64,000 bases of DNA from Eutypella sp. D-1 (taxonomy: Eukaryota > Ascomycota > Sordariomycetes > Xylariales > Diatrypaceae), in contig JAJTTP010000016.1 in NCBI GenBank assembly GCA_023313575.1, forward strand, positions 124,001 through 188,000, written 5' to 3'. Under the pieces are notes generated by a model. It saw nothing but the letters and a program-made list of their open reading frames with translations. It did no database searches and had not been told where the DNA came from. This document shows, one piece after another, positions 47,876 to 59,719 of the stretch. A program made the translations under genes and the position numbers. Numbering within the stretch: position 1 is the stretch's first letter; every line of letters begins with the position of its first letter.

Positions 47876-49148
47876 CGCTCTCGCCCATAATACGGATATT
47901 TGATCCTAAGCGCTCACTGTCCCGGAAATAAGTTCATGGCGGTGAACACGTCGTCTATATCACTTTACCTAGGCAACAATGATTCACGGTCCAATGCATC
48001 TCATCTGACGTATCTCACTTCATACGTTGGCTCCCCGTTCGGAATCAGTCATTCCACTACCGGGGACTATTCTATATCATAACCCACCTTGCCGGTCATA
48101 GGACTATGGACTTTGAATTACTCCGGAAGTTTACGCGTATCATCGGTGTCTTGGTCACTAAGCTTCTTTTTTTTTTTTTGCCTGCACGCAGAGTTTTCCT
48201 TTTCATGTCATGATGCCGTCCGCTGTAACGGCCGCTTTGGACAGGCTATGAGGCGTTCATGATGAGAGGGAGAAGGGAGAAGGAGGGGGGCAACCTCCTT
48301 GGGCTACTACTTACTTCCTTACCTGCCTGCCCTATATCAATTGCGTTCTATACCTTGTTTATTTGTTTGTTTGGTTGGGTTTTTATAATTCACCCTCTCT
48401 AGGCACGGCTAAGAAGCAAAACTAGAGGACTGGACTTTTGGGGGAGAGGAGGGGAGGGCATGGCACGGTTAACTTGCTAAGGGAGGGAAGGAGGGGTAAA
48501 CGGTTACGGCACGGCGTCTTCGGATTGGTGCGGAGAAAGAAACGAAAGCGGGAGGGGACGCGGGGCTAGGTTGGAGCCTGGAGAGGAGATGGGGCTAGGA
48601 GTAAGCCCTTTGAAGATGATGGATGGACTGATGGACGGGATGGATGGATGGATGTGAGAAAGAGAAGATGTGCGTGAAGTGAGTAAAGTGAGTGAACGAA
48701 TGGCCCTAGTTATGTATTACGTTAATGTCAACACCAAACAAAAACAACAAAAATCCTCTTGTTTCTCTGCAACTCTTTTGATGTTTAAACGATAAAATTA
48801 AAGAAATATATAATATATATACGCATCACTGCTAGTAGCGAAAGACATATATTAGATCTTTTTTCCTCCCTCGAACCTTGACTTTGACGGCCTACGATTG
48901 GCCTCTTATACCTACGGAACTACTTAACCATGTACGTATAGACGCGTTAAGGGGGTTAGTCAGTCAGGATTATCGATACCGAAGTCCCGTAAAGCAAACC
49001 TAAGTAGGTTTAATTGAAGAGGCTGGGAGAAAAAACGTAAAGAAGTTCTCCTCTCCATACCCCTAGGTAGGTAACTTTACCTAAGTACTATGTAGGTAGG
49101 TACCCCCTTTTTTTTAAAGTGGAAAAGAAAAAAAAAGGAGCGCCGAAA

Positions 49149-49164
49149 ACGCGAATTTTCGCGT
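49149..49164. promoter_or_regulatory. Inverted ACGCGAA/TTCGCGT pair, MBF/SBF-like
   Basis: ACGCGAA and its exact reverse complement TTCGCGT are separated by TT. The cores ACGCG and CGCGAAA match the yeast MCB and SCB consensus used by MBF/SBF. Further CGCGCG and TTTTCCCCGCGCG elements follow up to 49200. No start codon of a supported gene lies within 2 kb, so the function is unknown. Confidence 0.35.
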
Positions 49165-49317
49165 CGCATCCTTTACGCGCGCGCGTTTTCCCCGCGCGAA
49201 CCTTTTTTCTCGCTTTTGGGTTTGGCGCACATTTAATTGGCCAATCAGATCTTACCAAGGTATGCATGTACTAACTAAGTATAGTATATGTCCCCTGGTC
49301 TGGCCCCACCACCCGGA

Positions 49318-49352
49318 CCTAACCCTAACCCTGACCCTGACCCTGACCTGAC
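49318..49352. repeat. Short interstitial telomere-like array, CCCTAA then CCCTGA
   Basis: CCTAA and CCCTAA are followed by three CCCTGA units and a shortened CCTGA. The CCCTAA unit is the standard telomere repeat of filamentous fungi, and CCCTGA is a one-base variant. Confidence 0.75.
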
Positions 49353-51058
49353 ATGCTTGCTGGCATGATGGATTCCAGACCGTCTGCATATGTGGTGTAT
49401 ATAGATGGTACCAGCTCTGCTGTGCTGCCTGAGTACTGTTACTACTACTGCTACATGGAAGAAAGTGCTTTTATTTTGTTGGATGGATGGGATGGCGTTG
49501 GGATGTTCCCGATGTCGACCCCCTCCGTAGTTAGGGCGGGTTTATATGTAGGAGGATATCAAATTATCCCGACTTCCCAGGCCTGTCGTCTGTATACTTA
49601 AGTAAGTAGGTAGACATGCTTCCGAATGTCGATGGGTAATGACAGCTGCCTTGCCTGACTAATTACGAGTAGAGAGAAATATATACCTGTGCGGACATGC
49701 ATGGTGTTGCCAATACGGCGCTCACGACCGTCTCGACGTACCACCTAGGTACTGGATATTCATCCTACCTATGTATACCTCCTGCCTTACCTTATTCATT
49801 CTAGGCGAGTACGTGGCTTTGCAGAATGGGAATCTACGCAGCGGATTTGAGTCCCCTACCTATCTCGTTAGGATGGGGCTGACGGAGCTGCCTACATAGA
49901 AACATCCCTACCATGTGTCTGGTGAGATATGATGGGGGCGGCGAGATGGATGATGATGTCGTAGGACTGATTCTTTCCTATGTATACCTTGTTATATGAG
50001 CGGTCTTTAGTATGATCGGGTAGCGTACGGCAGCAGCATGGTGGACATTTCTCATATTACCGAAGAATCAGATACAAGGATAGAGAACCCAAAAGAACAC
50101 ATGGCATGACGGTCATAAGCGTAAGCACATACACGCCCGTACAGCAGAGCAGAGCTAAAAGGGAGATGGGGTTATTAAAAATCGCATTCGAGCCTTTTTA
50201 TTTTTGTTATCTTTGTGTGTCTTCCTTTTTGCTGACGAGCAGTTTTCCGTCCTGTTCCGTCTCCGGAGCAGAGAGCGGCGCGGCGGGGTTGGATCTCCAT
50301 CACCACCACCACCACTATGGACGGGGGCGGTGGGTAAGTGAGTGCCGGTAGGTAGATGATGGCCTGTGGTATGTATATATATGTACAAGACGACGATAAC
50401 GACGGGCGTCATTTTTTCCTTTTTCTTTCTCCACCTCCATATCCCCTCCCTCTTTCCAACCCCTCCTTCCTCCCCTCCCTTTCGCGACATGAAGTGAGCG
50501 AGCGAGCGATATCTTGTAAGTTTCGAAGACGGCCGCGCCCTCGAACAGGTACGTGAGTTAAGTGAATGGACGTTAAAGGGGTGGTTGGTGGGTGTTGACT
50601 TGGATAGGAATAGGGGGATGTGGGTTAAAAAGTAAGGTTGGGGGGTATATGTATGTGTGTAACGATTAGAACTTGGCACCAAGTACCGTTAACTAAAAAC
50701 CAGTGAAAAAGACAAAAACCACGCCACTGAACCTATTTTTCCTCACCTGCATCTAGCGGCGCCTACTCATTCCCTCGTTGGAACAGAGGGGTGGGAAGGG
50801 GGGAGAGAATGAATGAATGACGCCTCGCGCTCTATGCATCCGTCCGTCCATCCGTCCAGCCGCTATGCCATGCCTAATCCGCGCCTACGCCGGGTGGGCC
50901 CACCCCTTCGGTTTGCGTCGAGTGAGGCCGCCATGGGGTGCGAGTTCGGGGATCCTGACCGATAGCCTGGTTTCCCCCTTTTTGCTACCTGAGCTACTCC
51001 AACCTACTTAGCTAGTAGGTTGACCGGGGAGAGAGAGAGAGGGTGGGGAGCCGGGGTC

Positions 51059-53548
51059 TCATAAGGCCTTGCCGACGCTCGTCTCGCTCGTCCGGCTCGT
51101 CCTCTTCCCCTTCGCCGCCGCCGCGGGCCCGACATCCGGTCCGGGATCGCTCCAGAGATCGAACTGCGCGCCACCGCCGCCACCGTCCTCCGAGACGCCC
51201 GAATACCTGGACGTCCAGCTGGCGTAGCTCTCGCCGCGGAGGTGGGCGGTCATGGGCGCGGGCATAGGCGGGGCGACGCCGGCCGTCACGACGCCCGCGG
51301 CGTCGCGACCGAGGTCCCGACTCCCGTCGCGGCTCGAGTTCGAAAGCAGCTCCGGCCGGTCGAGGTCGAACGGGTCCGATCGGAACTTCGTGCTGCGCTT
51401 GTTGAAGATCGACGAGTAGTACACGGCGCTGCTGGTCCTCCGCGACTGCGGCGGCGATACCGCGCCACCGGCGCCGTTCGCGATGCTGCTAGCTCGTCTG
51501 CTGCTGCCCATCGAGCTCACGCTCGATCTGAACGGGTAGTTGTAGTTTTGGCCGGTGCCGTTGCTCAGGTTGTTATGGTCCGCGCTGACGCTGCGGCCCC
51601 GCGACCGCCGGAGGTCCTGGACGTATGTCGCCGGGCCGCTGCCCTTGCCGGTCGCGACACCGATGGCGTTCGCATCAGAGAACGGATTCCTCGCCGCGCT
51701 GCTACCGCCAGCGCCCGATCCTGACCCTCCTACTACGAGACCCGGAATAGTCGCCGACTCGTGCCTCGCGCTGTCCGAGGAATCGCGCCTCGCTGCATTG
51801 TCGTCCGAGAAGGGGTTTGCGCTGCTAGCCTTTGGGCCCGCACCGGCTGCGTCCTCAAAGTCAAACGCTAGGCCGCCTAGGAAGTGCTCGTGGCCTGCCG
51901 CGGTCATGGAGCGTCGCCTGCCGCCGGTTCCCCCTGCAGCGCCGCCTCTTTGTGCGGCCTCCTCGTCCATCCTCAATAGCGTGTTGAAGTCCGGCTGGGC
52001 GTTTGGCACGGCACGCGCCGCAGTCTTTGTCCTCGCGTCGCCGCTTCGGCTTATGGCGAACGGGTCGTTGTCTGCGCGGCTGCTCTTGGGCGGGCCGGAA
52101 CGGCCTAGACGACCCCACCAGCCCACGAGCCGCTCCTTCGTCGTGGGCTTGTAATCGTCGTATCCCGAAAACCGAGAGTCCGCTCTCGAGGCCGCCGCAG
52201 CCGGCGGGGGGCCGAACTGCGACGTTCCCCTGTCGAGGTCGACGGTCGGCTCGGGGCTAGAGGAGCCGGGGCTGCCCGCGATCATGGGAAGGCGGCCGCG
52301 CAGATTCTGGTAGCGATTGACGATGCTGTCCTTGACCTTCTCCGAGATGGGGGTGGGACCCAGCGAGGTCCGGTTGACGGGATTGGCGGCGCCTCCGCCC
52401 TTCTCCCCGCGGCCGAGCCCTGGATTCCCGAGCATAGACGTCAGCATCGTGCTTCTCCGTCTGCGCTCGCTGCGCTTCCGGAGGAACCAGACCAGGAAGA
52501 GCCCGAGAGATATAAGTGCCAGGCCGCCGACCACGCCGCCCGCTACCGCGGCAGTTATCTGCGTGGGTTTAGAGTTACCGGGTCCCTCCGCGGCTTGCAT
52601 GGTACCGGTCGCGGATGGTGCCGACGTGGCACTGCTCTCGATAGACGGCGGCAAGGGCCCTTCTAGGTTAGTAGGTGCCTGCGAGGTTGTAGGCGTCTCC
52701 GATGGTGATCCATCCGTCGCGATCGCGGCGTTGTTACCGGCCGTCGGCATCCCTTCTAAGGTGGGGTCACTGGGAAATGCATCCGTGCTATCAGCTGTTG
52801 TGTCTGCCAGTTCGTCAGTCGCAGATGTCGGCACTGCGTCGCCAGTGGTTGCTGGGTCCTGCTCTTCGGGTGTGTCCGGCGCTTGTTCCACGGTTGGTGC
52901 ATCGGACGGTCCGGCCAACTCTGATACCGACGGATCATCAGCAGGCGGGGCCAGGGCATCGTCCCCCGTAGACTCAAGAGACACATCTTCTGGGGCTGCC
53001 GTATTATCTGCCGGCGAAGGGGAAGATGTAGCTGGAATGGCCCCTGCATCTGCTGGTGGTGGTGCCGCGGGTGGAGCTGCTGGTGGCGCTGCGGGCGGTA
53101 CCGCTGGCGGTACCACTGGCGGTGCAACTGGCGGTGCAACAGGCTGCGTCGGCGCAGCATCGACAGCCGGTGCGTCTTCCGGGACCGCACCTGGAGGTAG
53201 CGAAAGAGAGCTTGTTGTACTGAAGGAAGTTTCCGCGGGAGCCGGTAGCGGTGGGGCCGGCGAAGGCAGTGACGGTAAAGGTGATGAAGATGGCGCCGGC
53301 GGCGGAGGCGGTGGCGGCAGCGGTGGTGTCAATTCCGAAGGTGCACCAGAAGTCGCTTCAGGACTCGCAGTCGCATCAGGAGGCAACGTTTCGCTCGCAC
53401 TAAACGTCGCGTTCGATATGGAAAAGGACAAGAAATTTGATGAAGGCGGTATTGGAACCCCTCGATTCGCCCTTGGAACCGCAGTACATCTCCTACCATT
53501 CAAACTCGTGATAGATGCCCCAGCTGGAAGATTGGCGTTCGTGGCCAT
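51059..53548 (-). CDS. Single-pass membrane protein with mucin-like ectodomain and long cytosolic tail
   Basis: An intronless frame of 829 residues from the ATG at 53548-53546 to the stop at 51061-51059. The first 330 residues are Ala/Pro/Ser/Thr-rich, with Pro runs and PPVAPPVVPPAVPP-type repeats, like heavily O-glycosylated wall proteins. One membrane segment follows at about 331-355 (AAVAGGVVGGLALISLGLFL) and then a basic RKRSERRRRS stop-transfer. The tail of about 475 residues is Ser/Gly/Arg-rich, with repeats of NPFSD. This layout resembles fungal wall-stress sensors (Wsc/Mid2 type), but no WSC or other folded ectodomain is visible. A classical signal peptide is missing; the TM may act as signal anchor, or a first exon was missed. 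The opposite strand is also open for 414 codons, a by-product of its GC-rich composition. Confidence 0.75.
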   Translation of the reverse strand: MATNANLPAGASITSLNGRRCTAVPRANRGVPIPPSSNFLSFSISNATFSASETLPPDATASPEATSGAPSELTPPLPPPPPPPAPSSSPLPSLPSPAPPLPAPAETSFSTTSSLSLPPGAVPEDAPAVDAAPTQPVAPPVAPPVVPPAVPPAAPPAAPPAAPPPADAGAIPATSSPSPADNTAAPEDVSLESTGDDALAPPADDPSVSELAGPSDAPTVEQAPDTPEEQDPATTGDAVPTSATDELADTTADSTDAFPSDPTLEGMPTAGNNAAIATDGSPSETPTTSQAPTNLEGPLPPSIESSATSAPSATGTMQAAEGPGNSKPTQITAAVAGGVVGGLALISLGLFLVWFLRKRSERRRRSTMLTSMLGNPGLGRGEKGGGAANPVNRTSLGPTPISEKVKDSIVNRYQNLRGRLPMIAGSPGSSSPEPTVDLDRGTSQFGPPPAAAASRADSRFSGYDDYKPTTKERLVGWWGRLGRSGPPKSSRADNDPFAISRSGDARTKTAARAVPNAQPDFNTLLRMDEEAAQRGGAAGGTGGRRRSMTAAGHEHFLGGLAFDFEDAAGAGPKASSANPFSDDNAARRDSSDSARHESATIPGLVVGGSGSGAGGSSAARNPFSDANAIGVATGKGSGPATYVQDLRRSRGRSVSADHNNLSNGTGQNYNYPFRSSVSSMGSSRRASSIANGAGGAVSPPQSRRTSSAVYYSSIFNKRSTKFRSDPFDLDRPELLSNSSRDGSRDLGRDAAGVVTAGVAPPMPAPMTAHLRGESYASWTSRYSGVSEDGGGGGAQFDLWSDPGPDVGPAAAAKGKRTSRTSETSVGKAL

Positions 53549-56509
53549 AATCACAAAATAAAGGTCGTATCAAGGCGAATCCAGTCGCGAGAAATAAACG
53601 TGTCGGAAAAGGAGCACCACAGTCGCCTCAAGCGACTGCCATGCAATGCAACGAAATATACAGAACAAAAACAAAGAACTAGAATAAAAGAATAAAGCGA
53701 AGAAGAGAAGGGAAAAGGGGGGCCAGTTGGCCGATCACTGTGTGTGCTACGCAATCATGAATTGAAGTTGGGATAGAAGGAGACGATGACAAAGGAGATG
53801 TCACGATCTCTGGGGAAAGTAACCATGATGTTGCTACTAGAAAGCACGCCCTCTATTCTTGCATCCCAATCTTTTTTCGGCGTCTTGCGACTGAGCAAAG
53901 ATGAACTAAAACTTCCTGGGGCTATAACACGATGATGAGGTGGGCTCGGCTCGGCAGGGGGGATAGAGACGGTTGAGAGTCAGTTCACCATGTTTTAGCA
54001 AGACCTTTTAGCAGTTCTATCCCGTCAAGTGTGTTGAGAATGCTTAGCCAAGCCACGGGATAATAGTTCGAGATGTCAAAGTGTTTGGTGTTTGGTGGGT
54101 TGGCGAGCTGGTGGCCATCTGCATATCATTCGAGTCACCAAAGTGTCCAAACTCCCAGGCCCCAGACCCCCTTAACTCCTCGGGTCCCCTGTCTTACCTT
54201 GTCTGACGGAATCGATTGAGGCTATGGGGATTGGCTGGATCGGCCAGTGAGGGCAAAGAACGAGGTTTAGGGAGGAATTAGGCTCGAGCGAGAATGCAGC
54301 CGAAGGAGGCTCAAAGTCTGGATGATGCGGGGCTCGTCGTTTCATATGAGGCGAACACCCCGGTTCTGTAACGCAACCTGACGCACTGTACCCCCCCTCA
54401 ACCGCGCGGATATCGGCTTGACTGACCAGAACTTACTATGTTACTCATGATGGTGGTGTCGGCGTTGTTTTTAATAGTCTCTTTATATGACATCACGCTC
54501 TCTTAAAGTGGCCATTGGCATCAAGGCAAAAAGAGATACCATGGCCGTGTGGTCAGCACATATTTTTAGGTCTGTCCAAAGCCATTGCCATCGTATAAAC
54601 ATCAGGCGGGCAGCCGCAGAGTAAGGCTTGCAAAGCAAAGATGATCGATCTTGGTTGATCACGGACACCTGAAGAGAAGAGATCAAGCAGTGCGCAGATC
54701 TGGTCCTGGCATCTCAATAACCCCTGACGGTTGTAGGTATGTATAGAGTTGGGGATGTTGATCGTCAACTTCATAGTCACTCGTCGTCGTCACGCAGCTC
54801 TTGGTCTAGGAATTACGGTGAGCCGCAAATGTGACAATGCGTTCGTATTCATGAGTTCAGCTGTTCAGCCTGTCGTACTAAATGCGCGTTCATGAGGTGC
54901 AGGAGATTATATCGCTCCCGCATCTCTATATTTTGCGGTCCGGGCCGGCATTCGCATTGACGACATATTAAGCCGGTAAGTTAGTACTTCACCATGTGAC
55001 GAGAGATTGTAGATTTGGCCTTGTTTACGATGGACGGCACGACGGGTAGTCGCTATCCGAGATGAGATTTAGATGTTGCATGGTGGTTGAAGTAGGTAGG
55101 TATTCACACTGCGGGCGGGTGAGGAACGGGCAAACGGGATCATAAGCTTTCTTTTGGCATTATGGCCGACACTAAAGAAGGAGGAGCCGACAATCACTGT
55201 GCTACCTATGTACACCTAGACATATTTAGTACGTAAGGGCTCACCTTCCTGGTTCATTATCCTACCTACATAGCCCCTCTCTTCACATCCAAAAGTGAAC
55301 TCACTTGGCAAGATCAACTCAGACATCGATAGAACTCCCATAGAACCCGGACAGAAGCTTCCAGGTTGGAAGTTTGGAAGATGAGATACCGCCCGCGGGA
55401 TGAGTGTCCTGGGAGGAGCCACTGAGGCCATTGCGCCGCTATCAATGCACTAAACCCACCGTGTATGAAGCCATGTATATACATAAGTACTCCAGGGTTG
55501 TTACTGCACCTAACCGATACCCCGGGTCTAGTATGGACCTACATAGGTACTCCAAGATGACTTTCATGTGCCTACCTAAGTAAACGCAGAAGTAACTATC
55601 ACCATATCATCACCTACTCCCAAAGTTATCTACATCTTCAAAGGTTGGAAGTAACCCTCTTGTAAAAAGCTTATCTACACCATCTCACCAATTCTTAGAA
55701 TCCTATACATAGTATGGAGATTTTAAAGTAAATCAATTATTGATGCACTGTAGCTAGACTTAGACTTTTTGCACATTGACCCATTGGTTTATTCATTTTA
55801 ATACAGCGTATAACTAAATCAGTATACTCTACGGAAGTGTGCACACGAAGCACATACCAAAGCACATACCACAGCCGTTACTTATACTACCACTATCGCT
55901 ACTATTATCTACATTAATACATCCATGGGTATTATACACACACAGACGAAGCAAACACAGACACGTGCATAATAAGCCTAGGTGGGCAAGCAGCTTGACA
56001 GGGGGGCGGGTTGCCGGCGGCGGAGATCCATTGATACCCCCCCCATTGACACAGAGAGGGAGAGGGAGAGCTCGATTACATTCGATCCCACCCTCATACG
56101 GATCCCTGCTTTGCGTACCGATTCAGGCACAGATAGAGACGTACATACTACAATATACCGTAGGCGTACAGAGCTGGGTTTTTACATCTTACTGAATGAA
56201 CGCATGTTTTGGCGTCACGTCACAGCGCAGAGCACGGCGACCACGGCGACCACGGCGACCACAATCGAGAAAGTTACACGACGCAAACCGGACACAAATC
56301 AGACACTCAGGCGGCCTCAGCCGCGGCATTCATTACAAGCAGTTAGCTTGTTAGGGTCTAACTAGAACCCGTCGTTTCACTCCACAGCTCTCCCGGGTGT
56401 CTGAGAGTCTGAGCGAGCTCTGTACCCATCCATCCATCACCAAATTTTTATCCTGGGGCCTGGGCTGCTGGGGGAAGAGGCCGCGCCGCCTTTTACATAA
56501 ACATTAAAT
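53549..56509. other. Intergenic 3 kb between divergent genes
   Basis: A divergent promoter region for the membrane protein and the 56510 gene. No gene is strongly supported. A 75-codon minus-strand frame at 54553-54780 (beginning MTMKLTINIPNSIHTYNRQG) has fairly normal composition and could be a small protein. A CGACCACGG triple repeat lies at 56231-56262, and AT-rich DNA at 55640-55830. Confidence 0.5.
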
Positions 56510-58955
56510 ATGTTCGGCGGACTATCAAATCTAGGTAAGCTCCAGCTTTCGGTATTCAACCCTTTCCGGCCCTAATACAACACATATCATACCCATGATC
56601 TCTGTCCATTACCTATATCCACTTACCTTACGTACTATAAATTTCATGGCTATGGTGGGTTGGCTGGCTGGCCGGCTGGCTATCCCGGGTAGTGCAAGTG
56701 CCACCACCCCCTCATATATCTCAATCGGAATGGCCGATGTTATGAGACAACTTACCCCCAGAGCAGACCCTGCTTGAATTTCATAGCCGTAGACAGAGTC
56801 TCATGTTTAAAATATAGTCCAATCCGCAGCCATCGGTCCACCGCCCACTGATGTTCCGCCCCCAACTCCGATTAAGTTCCCACAGTATCCCCGGTCTCTA
56901 TCCCGGGACGGGGATACGGACACGGCCGACACATCATCACCAACAGATGGATACCCTGATTCTTCTCTTGTTACTCTATTGCAGTCCCTTTACCGGCCCA
57001 GTGACCTAAAAGAACTTCACCTTGCCGCTCTCGGCGTGGAGGTCCATGCCGATCTGTCCGCCGAAGAGTTGGTCCCCGATGCCTCCTACCTCCCCTCGGC
57101 GGACGGCTGGGATGGCCTGACCATCGAACAAGCCCGGGAGAAGGACCCCACCTTCCGTCGTCCGTTGTCCAACGGTCATATCTCCCCAGAGGCCAGAGTC
57201 TACATGGAGCGCCGCAACGAGCTCTTCGTGCCCAACCAGGCCGCCTTCCGCACCGTCCGCCGCCTTAGGCCGGAGCCGGGCAAACCCGCCGTGCGGCTGG
57301 GCAACTGCTACGAATTCTTCAAGCAGATGGAGTTCATGGCCGGCTACTGGGATGACACCTCACTGCCGCCCCCCAGCGAAGATGTCATGAATGAGGGCAA
57401 GGAGGAGGATAAGCAAGGTGGGGCGGCGTCAACTGTACCGCTCCCCCCAGGCTCGCCTTCGGTAAATACTGCTGGCCCTAGCGCAATCAGTGGCGCCCCA
57501 GAGTCCAATACTAGGTCCCAACCTGCACCAGACACATCCACTACTGCAACCCCTAGCTCGTCTCAGGCTCCAGAACGCGTGACATGGCGCAGACAATCAG
57601 GCGCCGAGATGCCCCTCGAGCACCGGCACAACTTCCTCACTGCCTTCGTCAAGTTGGTGTCGTACGACTTCGGCTGCAATGTTGGACCCTCCCGGGTCGA
57701 GCCTCGCCTGCACTTGATCGCGGCCCCGAAGCCTAGGTCAAGATCAAGACCTACTTCCCAGTCAAACCCACAATCCTCCGGACAGGCACCGGAAAATCCA
57801 CCACCGCCGCCTATCCAAAAAGCCTCGTATTTCCCCTCAGGATGCGTATTCGTGCACCGGATCCCGACGACGCGGGAGGCGGCACGGGCGGGCATCGTTG
57901 AGGGCCCCGTAGCAGCGGTGTCGGCGCGCGGTACGACGATTTTTGACGACGACGACCCACAGGATGCCCTCCTCGACCTCAGTCGCGAGCTCATCGTTGC
58001 CCTGTCCACCGCACAGCTCCGCGCTCGTGAACGCCGTACGGAGCGTCGGTTTGGCGAGGGCTGCTGGTGGGCTACTGCGAAGCGTTGGGGTGGCGGCGAG
58101 GGCGGCCCTATCGGTCGCGAGATCGAAGCCGCCGCGAAGTCGGCCGCTGCCGCGGCTGGAGACAAGGAGTCTCATGCCCTATCCCATGGCCCTCCCCTCT
58201 CCCCCGGCGTCTATTCCGCACCACATGGTCCCACTTTTTCCGGCCTCCCCCCTTCCGCCGCAAGGTCGCCGCCGCCGCCGATGCGTGGGATCTCGCACCC
58301 GGCGCGGCTGATGTCGGTGCTAGGGCAGGGCAATGCGGGCGCGAGCACGAGCAGCAGCAGCGGCGGGGCGCGGCCGCTCCCGCTCCCGATCCCGATGCGC
58401 GCGGGCCAGCCCGCCCCGAAGCGCCAGCGCAAGACCCCCTCCATCTACGACCACTACCGCATGGTGCGGCCGCCGGCATCGAACTGGGACCGCAAGGCGC
58501 GGTACGAGGCCATAGGCCGGGTCCGCGGCCCCGCCGCCGACTGCGACGACGTCTTCGTCTTCAGCAGTCTCTTCCACCACTTCTCCGTCGTCCGCGTCCG
58601 CGTCCCCGATCGCCTGCTCGACGTGCTCGATGGAGAAGCAGAAGCCGAAGATGGCTCCAGCACCTGGGGAAAACTCGAAGTCCGCCGCTCCAAGTGGTTC
58701 GACCTATTTCAGGTCGACGACCGCGTCGAGGCCATGCGCCTGCTCTGGGGTGTCATGGCGTGGTTGATGAGGAGGCAGCAGCAGCAACCGCTGCCGTCAC
58801 AGTCACGCCCGCTATCGCAACAGCAACATCCGCCACAGCCGCAGCAAGGAGGTGGCGGTGGCGGTGTTGGGGCAGCATTGGGCAGGAGTGAGAAGAAGAA
58901 AAAGGCACACGGACATGGAGCGGATGACCCCGATGTCGTCATGAGAGATGCTTGA
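56510..58955 (+). CDS. Fungal protein of unknown function, 720 residues
   Basis: Two exons, 56510-56534 and 56818-58955. The long second exon is open back to 56818 but has no ATG near its start. The only upstream piece that fits is a 25-base exon encoding MFGGLSNL, with a strong GTAAGC donor, phase 1, joining as V across a 283-base intron with an AATATAG acceptor. Visible blocks are LYRPSDLKELHLAALGVEVH, ARVYMERRNELFVPNQAAFR, NCYEFFKQMEFMAGYWDD, HNFLTAFVKLVSYDFGCNVG, CDDVFVFSSLFHHFSVVRVR and VEAMRLLWGVMAWLMR. They alternate with Pro/Ser/Gln-rich disordered stretches, as in many scaffold or nuclear proteins. No catalytic motif, signal peptide or membrane segment is seen. The tail is basic (EKKKKAHGHG) and ends DPDVVMRDA. 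I do not recognise the family. Confidence 0.78.
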
Positions 58956-59068
58956 AGGGGGATACAATGCTTTTGTTTCTCCCTCTCTTTCTCTCTCTTC
59001 ATGTCTACCTGCAGCGGATAGATGGAGTGACGGGGCGTGGGCGTGTATGTTGGCGAGCGAGCGAGCGA

Positions 59069-59086
59069 CCCCCCCCCCCCCCCCCC
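59069..59086. repeat. Poly-C run (18)
   Basis: Homopolymer of about 18 C just after the 56510 gene; the length may be a sequencing estimate. Confidence 0.9.
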
Positions 59087-59688
59087 TTCTGTCCTACCTG
59101 GCCCTTGGGCGGTCGAAGCGGGGTTTTTCTCGCTATATCCAACTTACTCGGTCCATTGCCACTCTGTTTTTGGTTGGATCGCTTGGGTTACCCGGGCCTT
59201 TTGACCTTCACTTTATCTTTCCAACGCCTCCTTTTTTTCTTTTTGCGTATGCGGGTTGGTTTTTGAGAAAAGGGGGGGGGAGGGGTTACGAGTTGCGGTG
59301 TTTGGATGGATGGATGGATGAGGGATGGGACTTTGATAGATGGGATGAGCATGATCGGGAGCGCGGGGAAGCACCAGGCGAGAGGCCCGGCGGGAGAGAG
59401 AGAGAGTGTGAGTGAGTGGGTTAAATTAAGGTTGGATGCGATGCCCTTTATCTTCGTCTACCTTCTCTTCTCGTCCCCAGCACGAAGGATAGCGGGGGGG
59501 GGGGAAGACGCATTCGTAGTAGATTCTTTTTCAAGAGCACCCTTTACCCCCTCGGGCAGCGGAAAAGAGCATTATAAGAGAAGGCCCCCAAAAAAGAAAT
59601 TGTTCTGTTGGTTCTGTTATAGATAGGTAGTAGAAAGCGTGCTTGCTTGCAGTCTGCTGGTTAGCTCGTTGTATGGAATGAAGGGAGC

Positions 59689-59719
59689 TGATGATGATGA
59701 TGATGATGATGACGATGAT
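59689..59719. repeat. (GAT)n trinucleotide repeat
   Basis: About nine GAT units with a single GAC change, in the 3' flank of COG6. Confidence 0.9.

Larger units (their letters stand above)
47876..51058. other. Gene-free 3.2 kb between two convergent 3' ends
   Basis: Unusually long for a convergent interval. It holds a CpG-rich patch with inverted G1/S-type sites (49144-49205), a telomere-like array (49318-49352), TAGGTAGGTA motifs at 49065-49105 and 49740, and pyrimidine-rich DNA at 50410-50490. Short frames at 49353-49601 and 50155-50682 show no domains. Confidence 0.55.

Noticed and set aside
52317..53561. A 414-codon open frame on the plus strand opposite the mucin-like membrane protein gene
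   Set aside because: Its Gly/Ala/Ser-rich translation mirrors the Pro/Ala/Ser-rich antisense protein; it has no domain, and such mirrored frames are expected in GC-rich, codon-biased exons.
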